Below, piece after piece: positions 30,501 to 36,266 of a stretch of DNA of 37,962 nucleotides. Every line of letters starts with the position of its first letter. The first letter of the stretch is position 1. The notes beneath the pieces were generated by a model. The model was not told the origin of the DNA. It saw only the letters and a program-made list of their open reading frames with translations, and did no database searches. The DNA is taken from the IMG/VR virus record IMGVR_UViG_3300020446_000029, positions 1 to 37,962 of that record. The stretch is one strand, 5' to 3'. The DNA comes from a virus. The translations under genes were made by a program, and so were the position numbers.

Positions 30501-31872
30501 CTACTTTAAATCTTGAACTTGTATTGTAAATCCAAGAATTTGCAAATTTTTCTTTATAACTTTCACCCTTATTAAATATTTTTTCTCCAAGGTTTCTTAC
30601 GAATATATTTTCACCTTCGTTAACTAAAGTAACTTTATCATCAACTATTAAATTGTTTAATACTCCAGTTATTCTTAATTCTATTTTCTTTGATAAATCA
30701 CCATTTTCATATCCAAAGATATTGCTGTTAGTTCTTACATTATCAGCAGTGTTAATTTGATTTGTTATACCAGTACAACCAAAGAATTGATTAATAGATT
30801 TTGATGTATATTCAATGTTATTAACACCACTTATAAGAGTTCCTGTTGTACCAAATCCAACTGTGGAGTCTACAGATATAATTGATGAATTAGGAGATAC
30901 ATCATTCAATGCCTTTGTGTTTGGATTAACGGTAAATATACCTTGAATTAGGTCTCTATCACTATATCCAACAAACAACGATATCTGATAGTACGACTTA
31001 CCATCTCTGTTGAATATTTCAACCTCAGAAACAGATGCATTTGTTTGTAGATCATCACTTTTAAATATTGTTTGACCCACCAAATTTTGTGGTTCTCCTC
31101 CATCTGTAATTAAATCAACGATTATGACTTCTCTTCTTACAAATTCTGAATCTGAAGGTTTAATTAAATTTCTTTCAAGGTCAAGAATTGTAGATTCTAC
31201 ACCATATAATACTTTAAATAATATTTTTATTGACTCTTCAAGACCCTTTGATTGATAGAATGAACGAGCGAACTTAACAAAGTTACCAACGTCTAAATCA
31301 GATGTAAAATTAACATTCTCAAATCCAGGTAAAAAAGTTTTCTTAAGTTTTTTATAGAACTCTTGTATGAATAATACAGATAAGTTTTGTACAGTTGAAC
31401 CATTTACGTGGTTATCTGCTAATGTTTCCTCAAAAGTAAGTTTCTCACGATTAACATCTATGAGTGATGAAGATACTCCTACATTATATCCTGTAACTCC
31501 ACTAAATCCACGTATACATCCTGTAAATGTAGTTGATGTAATTCCCGTGTAAGATATAATCTCATTATCAATTTTAAGTAATCCATACTCACTTGGAAAT
31601 CCTTTTGTACTAGGTACAGATATGGTTGTATCAGTAGAATTAATAGCAGAAGTAATTGATGTGATTCCAACTACAACTTCTGGTACAAGATTATCTACTT
31701 TGAGATATTGATCAAAATTCTGAATTAAATCGGAGGCACCTCCTTGAAATTCCTGAGAAATATAATATTGCTTAAAAAATTCAACAGCATTGGGAAAATC
31801 ACTTGTTATAAACTCTGGTAAGTGATTTTCAATGACAGTGTTAACTTTTATTCTTTTGTCAAATTGTGACAT
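18571..31872 (-). CDS. Giant baseplate protein in the gp7 (wedge initiator) position (4433 aa)
   Basis: One uninterrupted 13.3-kb frame. The N-terminus MSQFDKRIKVNTVIENHLPE, then FFKQYYISQEFQGGASDLIQ and FYKKLKKTFLPGFENVNF, resembles the large baseplate wedge-initiator protein of cyanophages. Its place between gp6 and gp8 is that of T4 gene 7 (1032 residues). Repeated elements include ENHGF-type units (near 870, 990, 1875, 3017, 3478, 3676), Gly-Tyr beta units (near 770, 1197, 2185, 3775, 4160, 4210), a YHYH-like domain (about 1278-1390) and a duplicated FTCDKD/FKCSKD module (near 3492 and 3692). The C-terminus ends SIRAVLS. GAGAGGAAA lies about 9 nt upstream of the ATG. It is probably a wedge scaffold with many surface-exposed beta domains. 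It shares no obvious sequence with T4 gp7, so I give no symbol. Confidence 0.8.
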   Translation of the reverse strand: MSQFDKRIKVNTVIENHLPEFITSDFPNAVEFFKQYYISQEFQGGASDLIQNFDQYLKVDNLVPEVVVGITSITSAINSTDTTISVPSTKGFPSEYGLLKIDNEIISYTGITSTTFTGCIRGFSGVTGYNVGVSSSLIDVNREKLTFEETLADNHVNGSTVQNLSVLFIQEFYKKLKKTFLPGFENVNFTSDLDVGNFVKFARSFYQSKGLEESIKILFKVLYGVESTILDLERNLIKPSDSEFVRREVIIVDLITDGGEPQNLVGQTIFKSDDLQTNASVSEVEIFNRDGKSYYQISLFVGYSDRDLIQGIFTVNPNTKALNDVSPNSSIISVDSTVGFGTTGTLISGVNNIEYTSKSINQFFGCTGITNQINTADNVRTNSNIFGYENGDLSKKIELRITGVLNNLIVDDKVTLVNEGENIFVRNLGEKIFNKGESYKEKFANSWIYNTSSRFKVDILGSGGGASIQLDTLIDKSSIKVGDEFQVLRRGQQVVDGTFNVASVDSNLNQITVTNLGFTPVQGQDYDIRRVVEKATSSNFDIREGNENIISNVLNVYTDGDTDGYVASNSLPDFDITDNIIQETLVGIANTSNKFSFDRDSQDIVTGLYNFIEFHFDINRDIKFIQGDAVVYNSIKDPNSTNNLPTEVAPGLSDGTIYYVDPQPATSGSNITKLALYSSRAQIGTASTIQVGLGVSEKDLHTFTLLRQHGKKISANKILRRIPLSQSLFNPSAGDENITDIGILKNGVEVRSPVSEDFISYGSLSSINLINGGDGYDIINPPKLIIEAGLGSTALAEPVITGSVKEVYIDPQEFDVKSVKSVSLTGGNGNGCELEAVTGARFRELSFDSRDIDFGGGIDIENETITFSKEHNLENGQIVYYQSMGNAPIGIGSAFDNTNQITGALANGDPYYVRYVNPTTVTIYNTQNDALTGINTVGLSTDTAAAGIHVFRTETKNTINNIKVKNSGSGYEYRNLIVRPTGISTSYDTINFENHGFKHGDLINYSPMVGIGSTMPQSIQGLTTASSYYVMKVNDNSFKLANAGVGGTSTSDFDRGKFVKLESTGTGYQTFKYPDIKVNIEVIYNGSVTGTFNITPVVTGSFTDVYLYEKGTDYGSKILNNVSNPNVTIQSGRFASVTPIIENGKVVDVVVADQGQQYNSSPEIIVSSTGEGVGAIVRPVIEDGKLVDAIVISSGIGYTAASTSADVVPRGVRGVFDTSVRTLQLNEQFREGDSILVPRSDYLSYNIIGINQTLLENLESDTFDVLSNGDFDKPTKHSSIIGWAYDGNPIYGPFGYSDPENISSNIVLLKPSYNKDLTKVENRPTGFDAGFFIDDYTFDNSGDLDIHNGRFCKTPDFPNGIYAYFATVEKNTNGKIVGLYPYFIGKTFRLPLIQENLKLDHNFNFNDSNLVRNTYPYNVGEKFADNDFLTESNEVIRQITEVQSVSKGEIESLTILNAGTDYRVGDLTSFDNTNTNGTGFSAEVSEIVGYGVSSINTKLDRFEDLVFTWSEDGSVKAGISTYIELNDQDYVFVSGLSTSIQNLTDSFSVGVSTSRVSLGKSMSAVTVGNLGIEDIFVNKLPDNVSIGNSIRIGSGNTPNDEIASVLNVYKQQKIIRVFRNVGIAHTFGSNVDLLNNQVSIPVKTRKFDSQANDVIYFNAPQSIGVGTNGQAISSNYVIGETVKSISIPNRQIYLPNHPFITGQKVKLNVPAVSNRQINVATTDDPNDTNGNFSIPFDSNDTSIDLFVIKKSENYIGLSTVGIGSTSEGLYFKSNASSVTGINTHLYNLSSQFEQVTGDIDKIVSTLTVNVATAGTTTHDLQNNDIVSINVVPNHTVGIGTTTPIEVNYNSEYEKLLINPIEFTNTNVETNRINIENHGFNTGDKVFYDGNAGLGTGSYFVYKVNSRFFQLAETFNDLSANPIRLIELTNNSGGSKQSIAPINPQIKVYKNSKVKFGLSTTTLAGFDFKIFYGNGENEFYSSQDSSLFNVGTAGTVGIGTETGGIVDASLTLQPTTSTPTVLYYGITKGGYISTADNEVQNYSQIIFLDSVYNGEYKISGVTSETFNFSPRLPEFLNYNENDCEKIEYSTKSKNVKGGIKKLKILSKGFNYKKLPLFKEVKSTEGVNANLVAISNNIGKIENVRVLDIGYEYSADKTLQPEVFIPSILNVDNLDTVTTIDIVSGGSDYTTPPNLVLFNPVSNEIVDTASLSADVPNQTIAAVDLVAPLNGLDSVQHQIFATNNSNGIGINSMQTSSGGLVTCFLQTPFNGFVDPQPFGVGDDIYVEGIQRVGEAGGLTVQGGNVVGEVLGEGFNSENHNFSFFKVIEYIPGSNTVLKFSVAGVTTNPGIAKTFQSGYATIVNKKNYPELIPVQERGVFQQNEPIILNGEKTDLKIVETRDDFIKLDGLDAVNKGDRITGQTTGVSAEIVQLKPNLGRFEIDFSNRQEYGWLDDTGKLNEDIQVTPDNDYYQNLSYSVKSPITWDKFSNSVNSIVHPAGLKNFADTFVQRKVRVGVNTENDKSISTLILDVVSDDNRVDAINNFDYVLDYNSLGNKTKSLIFSEKKLTNFNKCISNRVLIHDDVSGEFSSVGFAANTSIIDEINGKVVNYLIQVIDPDTFDTQLSEIVVLTKEDQIFLLEKTSDSTGVGLDSIDGNLKLGDFETESASTNNLLFNPVEKFIKDHDIKILKTFYDTDIAGISTTVIGSIDLISANVGIASAAIGFNTTTIVEFDKDTFNGLQANIFVQDSVTKDINYNEVILDFDGTNTTLSQVYSDDVIGITTNSVGIITARVENNLVKLQIENNRSTILDSKSSIVGLGTTTAGIGTHRFLSEGQPPEAERSARLESTFNQATGSDITYATINKSLDSSIKSLIKVSTGQTSAIHQVTAIRDAEDVLVVQYPYVSLGSTSGIGSFTSVISGDDINLKFVPDSEFTDEIKVQAFNQVFYTSSDFSNIPATLRYGNVEQDVLLATYDGLEGARANKTQFDLKYQGTPIYTKTFNPDGVGLEKSTGIFTISNHFFNTNEELIYTPESSFIGVAATPISIGSTVNNAGITTDILPSTVFAKVLTEDQFQLFPTREDIASGIAITVTGVGSGNIHKLNMTKKLSKTIIGLDGVVQQPVNFTSLTHTLSVNIGAGTTQFSLSGIGSIATSDVLKINEEFMKIIEVGFSSTSDGSGKIDDQLNISEGLSTVPTVRVQRGALGIGATPHNNGDIVRVHRGSFNIIDSTVHFIDPPKGNTRSRKTNTELPFVKADFSGRTFTRQDYTTNMLFDDISDNFTGLTTNYTLKVGGANTSAGIEVGNGVVFINGVYQKPFTSNSSGNNYAILADTTSGISSIRFTGITSENGQFIVSPDDINQNQIPRGGLIVSLGSTEGLGYAPLVGAKVRPEKNASGELTGIVGIGTSSGFNLGIQTAVYDNQSGIITVTTNDVHGFGLDRPTSVKLKGLEFVCPKTVVGTPTNATYNPATGVLVLTIPNHGLVVGDAVILDTGSICFTCDKDSNNTTHCYPRATDPAAGQYLTITNRTVNTFRVNVGASAPGDQYVHTFVSAAADSVKTIGGGGYVGVTTTIFQDHERPLFVVGIVSERSFEVIAGASTIPHTYQGGGHAYEFYEDLTFGSGYRGGTVSIGVTDIAYEHKFVSAGIGSIRKGTFDGAAYTAIDAIYTSHTGTLLLTIPNHNLTTSDTVGIDTGGLVFKCSKDNFFSDHPYPRSVSKTSFPNSDPIAGIQTAIIATTSDTVTLFVGQGGGGGTGAVVEATVGVGGTLAFNIVSAGTSYVNPEIIIPEPIYENLEVVGISRLGIGETTETGANLLLNVGVSAATTSVGIGSTLFGIKDFEISRSGYSFKKGDKFKPVGLVTAAHLSAPIQEFELEVLEIFNDKFAAWQFGEIDAIDSIKILQDGTRTRFPLFFNGELLSFEKVLTDPRSALIDLDAVLLIFVNGVLQKPGEAYQFQGGTTFIFTEPPSGESQPGLNDHDNVDIYFYKGIDGIDVQIENVSETIKIGDAVRVFKSEKVAGLSTSQTSERIVKEILNTDLVDTDIYSGLGIDETNEKPIRWTKQKNDLKINGRLVPKSRSILEPQLYPTSKIIGDLSESSGIGVQASNSIFVDDAQAFFYEGKYGNSLLPDSVDALITSGEIGEVAEATATIGAGGTISSINIISGGSGYTGVVDIGIEAPSGVEKYVGIGTTATAAATVTNGVVTDITIINPGLGYDQQSNPPQVIIEEPKFDTEKITGISNFEGYTGIITGITKVTGGLRFDFHAVTKNSNGGLTNAVANILNVGYPVYIKDTKVGNGLTSVIQDDDNVVGIGTTFLDNVYVVNAVDYSVGGAKGTITCKIHSNTDSWVDSIDEEGFYDPTNIGLTTSLGTINWGRLYGASSGVDVKRSSNPISIGVTGLTIDSGLSTFPTIQRKSYDNLGERGHRNSGSIRAVLS

Positions 31873-31875
31873 AAA

Positions 31876-33822
31876 TTATTTCCTCTCTAAAACTCCATTT
31901 GAGTAACTTGAAGTATAGTAGTCTCTAGTAAATACAACACCTGATACATCTTCTCCTGATGCAATAACGTCCTTCAACATATTTATCGCACTATTAGAAA
32001 CGTCTAAACTGACAAAGAGATCTTTTAATCCAATTACGTCATTTGATTCAGGAAATGCCTGTATTTCAATTATATTATTTTGTGCCACCGTTGATGTGAT
32101 ATTAATCGTGTTGAGTATCACTTCACCTTTTTTATAATCAACTAAACCTGCATCTTTAAGTAAAACTTGTACATTATTCTTTTCATCTCTAGATACCACA
32201 CTAATCGTACCCTTCATACTTCCATCGAGATTTCCTGCAGCGTCCTTGTTTGGAATATCTGTTATGTATGCAGTTGATGAACTACCAGAAATAGTAAAAC
32301 CTGTGCTCTTAATATTGTATCCAGCAGGATTGATATGAAATTTATTACCAAAACATAATTCATACTGTGCAAACTGATTAAGAAGTGCCTTTAAGTCTCT
32401 TCTTATAATAACTTTGGTGATATTTGATGTAATTCCATCATCTATTCGATCAATAAGTTGATTCACTTTACTATACTTGAATCTACCACCAAACTTATTC
32501 ATCTCAACATTAGTTGCGTAATTCTGTAAAGAGTTTATGACATTTGTTCTCAAACTGATTGGTGAACCTACTTTAGATGGGTCATAATAAACATTTGAGT
32601 CAATTTCAACATAAAGTATTTTAAGGTCAACTATCTCAGAGTTAATTCCTGCTATAGCGTAATTTTTTAACTTACTTTTAATTTGGGATTTATCAAAATC
32701 AGAGATAAAAGTACCATTTTTTGGTTTAATACTAATCTGAACTTTACCAAATTGTGGAGGGTCTAATTCCTCTCCACCTATGACAGCAACAGACTCTGTT
32801 TGAGGATAAATTTGATTTATTATTGCTTCATAATCCCTTGATGTAACTGCTCTGTATTGTGCTGAGTAAAGTCTTGGTGCAAAGTACTTAATAGAAGACA
32901 CATCCTCAACTTCAGACCCTCTAGAAGCGTTTGTAATGGTAGTGGTTGTTACAGTATCGGCAGGAGTATAGAATGTTCCATCATCTTTAGTAAATGTTCC
33001 TTGGAAACTAAACTCACTTGGACCATTTCCATCTGGTCCATCGGTAACTATGTAAGATGCACGAATTGTTGTATTATTTTCTAATTTTTTACCAAAAAAT
33101 CCATCTCCGAACAAAATTTCATATTTTTCATCTTGTACCTCTTGTGCAAGGTATATCTCTGAGTTTTTATTCAACTTTAATATGTTATCAACTCTTGAAT
33201 ACTTTCTTCCCAAAGTAACTTGGTTTGGATCTGAGACATACACAACTAAAGTTGATGCATCAATGTTAGGACTATCAATGATATATCTCTGATCAACCGA
33301 TGTATCAACAGAAAATGTTCGAGTTAAGTATGTTCCTTCGTATATTGTAATTTCATCATTAAACTGTGCAAAAGAATTAGTACCAATTGCCTTTACTGCA
33401 CTTGAAGTAATATTTTCGGGGATTGAAAATCTAAAAGTAGTATTTCCTGTATTACCAACACATACAAGACCTGCTCTTAATGATAGAAATCTTGGTGTAG
33501 CGTCTGTAGTGGGTCCTAAATCAATATCATCTATCTTTATAGTTGCTGTTGCTGCTCTTTTTGAGCGAGGCACATAACCAATGTTCCTTGCTAATGAAAC
33601 AACATTTTCTCTTATTGTCGCAGAGTCTAAGAATGCTTCGTTTGCAACTAAGTTCGCATTGAATGAATTGATATAAGTATTGTATGCAAGTGTATCAATT
33701 AGAACTGAGAAGTTAGACCCCTCAAAATCAAAATCAGTGAAGTTTGAGTTTGAACGAAGAAAATCTTTAATTTGTGCTTTGATATCATCAAAGTCTAAAC
33801 TAGTGTACTGAGTAAATGGCAT
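31876..33822 (-). CDS. 6: Baseplate wedge subunit gp6
   Basis: A 648-residue protein (T4 gp6 has 660). It begins MPFTQYTSLDFDDIKAQIKD and has FEGSNFSVLIDTLAYNTYIN and SARNIGYVPRSKRAA-like sequence (LARNIGYVPRSKRAATATIK), the hallmark of gp6/J-like baseplate proteins. A later segment, YFAPRLYSAQYRAVTSRDYE, followed by PQTESVAVIGGEE, is also characteristic. In T4, gp6 dimers form the ring that joins neighbouring wedges and controls the switch to the contracted baseplate. The gene lies directly downstream of gp25 with a 1-nt gap, as part of the late transcript from 34244-34251. Confidence 0.92.
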   Translation of the reverse strand: MPFTQYTSLDFDDIKAQIKDFLRSNSNFTDFDFEGSNFSVLIDTLAYNTYINSFNANLVANEAFLDSATIRENVVSLARNIGYVPRSKRAATATIKIDDIDLGPTTDATPRFLSLRAGLVCVGNTGNTTFRFSIPENITSSAVKAIGTNSFAQFNDEITIYEGTYLTRTFSVDTSVDQRYIIDSPNIDASTLVVYVSDPNQVTLGRKYSRVDNILKLNKNSEIYLAQEVQDEKYEILFGDGFFGKKLENNTTIRASYIVTDGPDGNGPSEFSFQGTFTKDDGTFYTPADTVTTTTITNASRGSEVEDVSSIKYFAPRLYSAQYRAVTSRDYEAIINQIYPQTESVAVIGGEELDPPQFGKVQISIKPKNGTFISDFDKSQIKSKLKNYAIAGINSEIVDLKILYVEIDSNVYYDPSKVGSPISLRTNVINSLQNYATNVEMNKFGGRFKYSKVNQLIDRIDDGITSNITKVIIRRDLKALLNQFAQYELCFGNKFHINPAGYNIKSTGFTISGSSSTAYITDIPNKDAAGNLDGSMKGTISVVSRDEKNNVQVLLKDAGLVDYKKGEVILNTINITSTVAQNNIIEIQAFPESNDVIGLKDLFVSLDVSNSAINMLKDVIASGEDVSGVVFTRDYYTSSYSNGVLERK

Positions 33823-33823
33823 A

Positions 33824-34225
33824 TTATCTCGTTGGTTCTAATATAAAACTGAAGGACTGAGTAGGGACTGTTAATCCATTAATATCAAAAAGCACCTTAA
33901 TCTCTAGTTCATTTAAATCTGGTCTTCCATCCACCTCTACAACAAGATTAGATACCCTTGGCTCATAATTGAGGATAGTTTCTCTAATCTGATCCTCTAT
34001 AACATATACAGTTGATCTTGTGAAATTCTCAAATAATGATTCACGAACATCTGTACCTAATAAAGGGTTAAAAAACCGTTCAGTAGGCATTGTTTCAACT
34101 AAATTTCTCACTGATCTGGTAATCGCACGTTCATTAAGCAGCACAGGAAGGTCTTTTGTCACTGGATGAGGTGAAAAAGACAAACTTATATCCTTAAATG
34201 CTCTTGATTTGCGTTGAATCGCCAT
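33824..34225 (-). CDS. 25: Baseplate wedge subunit gp25
   Basis: A 133-residue protein, virtually the length of T4 gp25 (132). It contains SFSPHPVTKDLPVLLNERAI, RSVRNLVETMPTERFFNPLL and GTDVRESLFENF, the conserved core of the gp25/W/IraD-type baseplate family. Despite the historical lysozyme-like label, gp25 is structural: it forms part of the sheath-baseplate interface and contacts gp6. The gene begins 18 nt downstream of a late promoter box and is followed at once by gp6. Confidence 0.93.
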   Translation of the reverse strand: MAIQRKSRAFKDISLSFSPHPVTKDLPVLLNERAITRSVRNLVETMPTERFFNPLLGTDVRESLFENFTRSTVYVIEDQIRETILNYEPRVSNLVVEVDGRPDLNELEIKVLFDINGLTVPTQSFSFILEPTR

Positions 34226-34243
34226 TATTGATACTTTTAGATT

Positions 34244-34251
34244 TATTTATA
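34244..34251 (-). promoter_or_regulatory. T4-type late promoter upstream of gp25
   Basis: The minus strand reads TATAAATA, an exact late -10 box, in the 28-nt gap between the speD-like gene and gp25. It separates the accessory block to the right from the virion genes to the left, so it marks the probable start of the late baseplate transcript. Confidence 0.78.
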
Positions 34252-34253
34252 CC

Positions 34254-34607
34254 CTATCTTGCATAATCATTCATTGTATAATCATCGCTATCAAAGTAAT
34301 CAAGTAAACTGAACGCTGCTTCACGAGGATTATTAGTACCACAAGTGATAACATCTATCTCACACATCTGTTTTTCTGGCCAAGTAGTGCAAGTGAGTTT
34401 AGTTTCACTTAAATCAACAGTACAAGTTACTCCACAGAACCCAAATTCATCAGTTGTTACGTTTAATATCTTTACATCATCGTATTGACAAGCTCTGATA
34501 CATCTTTCTTCAATTTGTTTCATATCAGTTAACTTATCTTTATCCACATTGAACACTTCAACCAAAAAGTGAAGATCCATGTATGGTCTTTTAACTTTTT
34601 TTGTCAT
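34254..34607 (-). CDS. speD: SpeD-like S-adenosylmethionine decarboxylase homologue, active site degenerate
   Basis: A 117-residue protein of typical prokaryotic SpeD length, with the family core TTWPEKQMCEIDVITCG (compare HTWPExxxAxxDxFTCG). True SpeD cleaves itself at a serine to make a pyruvoyl group and decarboxylates S-adenosylmethionine for spermidine synthesis. Aligned by eye with Thermotoga SpeD numbering, the serine (Ser63) is Thr69 and the conserved His68 is Thr74, while Cys83 is kept as Cys89. The usual ESHxxIHTWPE therefore reads ETKLTCTTWPE. Either the enzyme is inactive, or it processes at threonine, which would give a 2-oxobutyryl rather than a pyruvoyl group. speD is a known cyanophage auxiliary gene. 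The start lies 17 nt inside the end of the upstream gene, suggesting coupling. Confidence 0.8.
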   Translation of the reverse strand: MTKKVKRPYMDLHFLVEVFNVDKDKLTDMKQIEERCIRACQYDDVKILNVTTDEFGFCGVTCTVDLSETKLTCTTWPEKQMCEIDVITCGTNNPREAAFSLLDYFDSDDYTMNDYAR

Positions 34608-35055
34608 TGATGACTCCGTAATCGTCTTCTAAGACCTCTTCGAGGTAATTTTCATCCCAATAATCGTAATAATTGGTTTTTGCAAGTTTTTTTCTTGCTT
34701 CAGTGAGTTCTGAACGTGGTTGACACAGCACTAAGTTGTATTTTCCGTTACTTGTCTGTATTCCTTGTATGTATGTCTTGGTTTTTCCGTGATCTGCAAT
34801 GAATTTGTAGTTCGGATAGTTGCGATTGTAGTCATCAACAGCATCATACAAGAAATTTGCGTCTATATCGTCCTCGACTACGTATATTATAACGTCAAAC
34901 TCGTCATTTGGCACAATTTGACTTAATTTTTCATCTACTATCGCAAAATTTGCCTTTGATGCATAAGGACATATGGCAAAATTACCTAATTCTGGTCGAA
35001 TTTTAGATAATTGACCAATCCAATGTAAAATATACCTACTCTTCTCTTCTTTCAT
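34591..35055 (-). CDS. Conserved hypothetical protein upstream of speD (154 aa)
   Basis: I choose the ATG at 35053-35055 (MKEEKSRYILHWIGQLSKIR), giving 154 residues. A longer form from 35088 would add 11 residues and overlap the previous gene more. The protein is acidic, with FDVIIYVVEDDIDANFLYDA, NYPNYKFIADHGKTKTYI and a Tyr/Glu-rich C-terminus (YYDYWDENYLEEVLEDDYG). No signal peptide, membrane segment or recognised catalytic motif is seen. It overlaps the genes on both sides (20 nt upstream, 17 nt into speD), so it belongs to one translationally coupled unit. I do not recognise a family with a defined function. Confidence 0.68.
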   Translation of the reverse strand: MKEEKSRYILHWIGQLSKIRPELGNFAICPYASKANFAIVDEKLSQIVPNDEFDVIIYVVEDDIDANFLYDAVDDYNRNYPNYKFIADHGKTKTYIQGIQTSNGKYNLVLCQPRSELTEARKKLAKTNYYDYWDENYLEEVLEDDYGVINDKKS

Positions 35056-35692
35056 CGGGTGTAGTCCAGAAATAATCGTCACAATCACCCAATCGACCCC
35101 AGTTCACATCATTCTCAACCTCAAAGATGCGTGTTGATACCTTAAAATCAGGTATTTTAACGTCTTGTGGTGTCATTGAGGTGTCAAAGATACGACATCT
35201 GTTGTTTGGATAGAGACAAAACTGCCCATTTCGGAGTTGGATGAGGTTAAATGACTTATGTTCATCAGGAAGTTCACTTGTTGCGGTGTCTACTTGGTCA
35301 TTATCACCATGATAGTTGTCTAAAGTACAAATGTACTGCCCTTTTTGGTTTCCAAAGTGTCTTGTACGACATTCCCACTCCATTGGAGCGACAAATTGCT
35401 TGACAATGACCGTAAAATCATAGTCCATACAGTTCCAAAACTGCAAATTCACCAAATCCATGTCAGGATCGGGGGTTTTAGGTGCCGAGAGAAAAGCGGA
35501 TATGGGTAATTTATCATACATCGCCCCATATTCGGGTAAATAAGTCTCAAAATAGAAAGCACGACCCTGTATTGACTTTGCACAAACCCATAAACCCTCT
35601 ACAAACTCTCCAAAACCCGATTGAAAGTCCGTCAGATACTCCTTTCGTACCCATATTTTCTTCGTTGGTAGATTTGCAATTAATTTTGACAT
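35036..35692 (-). CDS. Conserved hypothetical protein (218 aa)
   Basis: A 218-residue soluble protein starting MSKLIANLPTKKIWVRKEYL, with many aromatic residues (FQSGFGEFVEGLWV, GRAFYFETYLPEYGAMYDKL), a Cys/His-bearing middle (WECRTRHFGNQKGQYICTLD) and NGQFCLYPNNRCRIFD. I recall similar proteins of unknown function in marine T4-like phages. No catalytic signature is visible. The start overlaps the GNAT-like gene by 13 nt, and its end overlaps the next gene by 20 nt, as part of the accessory operon. Confidence 0.68.
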   Translation of the reverse strand: MSKLIANLPTKKIWVRKEYLTDFQSGFGEFVEGLWVCAKSIQGRAFYFETYLPEYGAMYDKLPISAFLSAPKTPDPDMDLVNLQFWNCMDYDFTVIVKQFVAPMEWECRTRHFGNQKGQYICTLDNYHGDNDQVDTATSELPDEHKSFNLIQLRNGQFCLYPNNRCRIFDTSMTPQDVKIPDFKVSTRIFEVENDVNWGRLGDCDDYFWTTPDERREE

Positions 35693-36120
35693 GTCTCAAA
35701 GAAGTTAGAAATTTCGTATCCATCAAGTTTCGCTTTATAATCTGCCTCTTCTCCCAAATAGTAGTAATCGTATCCTAATCTCTTATATAATGCAATCTCA
35801 TTTCGATTCGCAACGTGACCCAGACTTAGTTTCTTATTCTTATAGTTCCAAGCAAACTGATCCGCCCATACACTATTCACACTCTTAAATTTATACGCAA
35901 GAGTAAATGCTGCTAATTCATTTCCATCATAATAACCAATAATATCAGTATGTGGTAACTCAAACTCTTCCCGAAAGATTGGTACGACATCAGTAAATCC
36001 TTTATAGGTTACATATTCACGATAGATTTCAAGACACCGATCAAAAGAAGAACTACCAAGAATACGATAGTTCGAGTATTCCTGATAGTTTGTTTCTGAA
36101 AGTCGGATGCGACAATACAT
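35680..36120 (-). CDS. GNAT-like acyltransferase candidate (146 aa)
   Basis: A 146-residue protein of single-domain GNAT size. The order of elements fits the fold: strands around DIIGYYDGNELAAFTLAYKF, then QFAWNYKNKKLSLGHVANRN, then EIALYKRLGYDYYYLGEEAD. The last part resembles the typical GNAT C-terminal pattern (helix, then a Leu-Gly-Tyr/Phe turn). The arginyl/leucyl-tRNA-protein transferase C-terminal domain is another possibility because of the YYLGEEADYKAKLDGYE segment. The canonical acetyl-CoA loop (Q/RxxGxG/A) is not clear, so activity is uncertain. The ATG overlaps the stop of the upstream 48-residue gene (TAATG). Confidence 0.6.
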   Translation of the reverse strand: MYCRIRLSETNYQEYSNYRILGSSSFDRCLEIYREYVTYKGFTDVVPIFREEFELPHTDIIGYYDGNELAAFTLAYKFKSVNSVWADQFAWNYKNKKLSLGHVANRNEIALYKRLGYDYYYLGEEADYKAKLDGYEISNFFETCQN

Positions 36121-36266
36121 TAACGACCCTGACCTCTGTATCTTTTGCGAGCCGAGTTACGAGAGGTCGCTGAGTATTTCGAGTGTTTTCCTCTTCCTTG
36201 CCGAGTCTTTTTGGGTCGTGCCTCACTGATATAAGCACTACCCATCATTCCTGTTCTTTTTGCCAT
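36120..36266 (-). CDS. Very basic conserved small phage protein (48 aa)
   Basis: A 48-residue frame from the ATG at 36264-36266 to the TAA at 36120-36122. It starts MAKRTGMMGSAYISEARPKK, then TRQGRGKHSKYSATSRN, and ends RKRYRGQGR. About a third of the residues are Lys or Arg. I recognise this as a small family recurring in marine T4-like phages (xxGMMGSxY, ARPKKTRQG, RKRYRGQG). Its function is not known to me. The charge and short length are compatible with RNA or DNA binding. It overlaps both neighbours through TAATG junctions, so it is coupled to them. Confidence 0.82.
   Translation of the reverse strand: MAKRTGMMGSAYISEARPKKTRQGRGKHSKYSATSRNSARKRYRGQGR

Noticed and set aside
36053-36238. 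Minus-strand frame of 61 codons overlapping the 48-residue gene
   Set aside because: It is in a different frame from two recognisable overlapping genes (the 48-residue and GNAT-like genes) and has no recognisable content.
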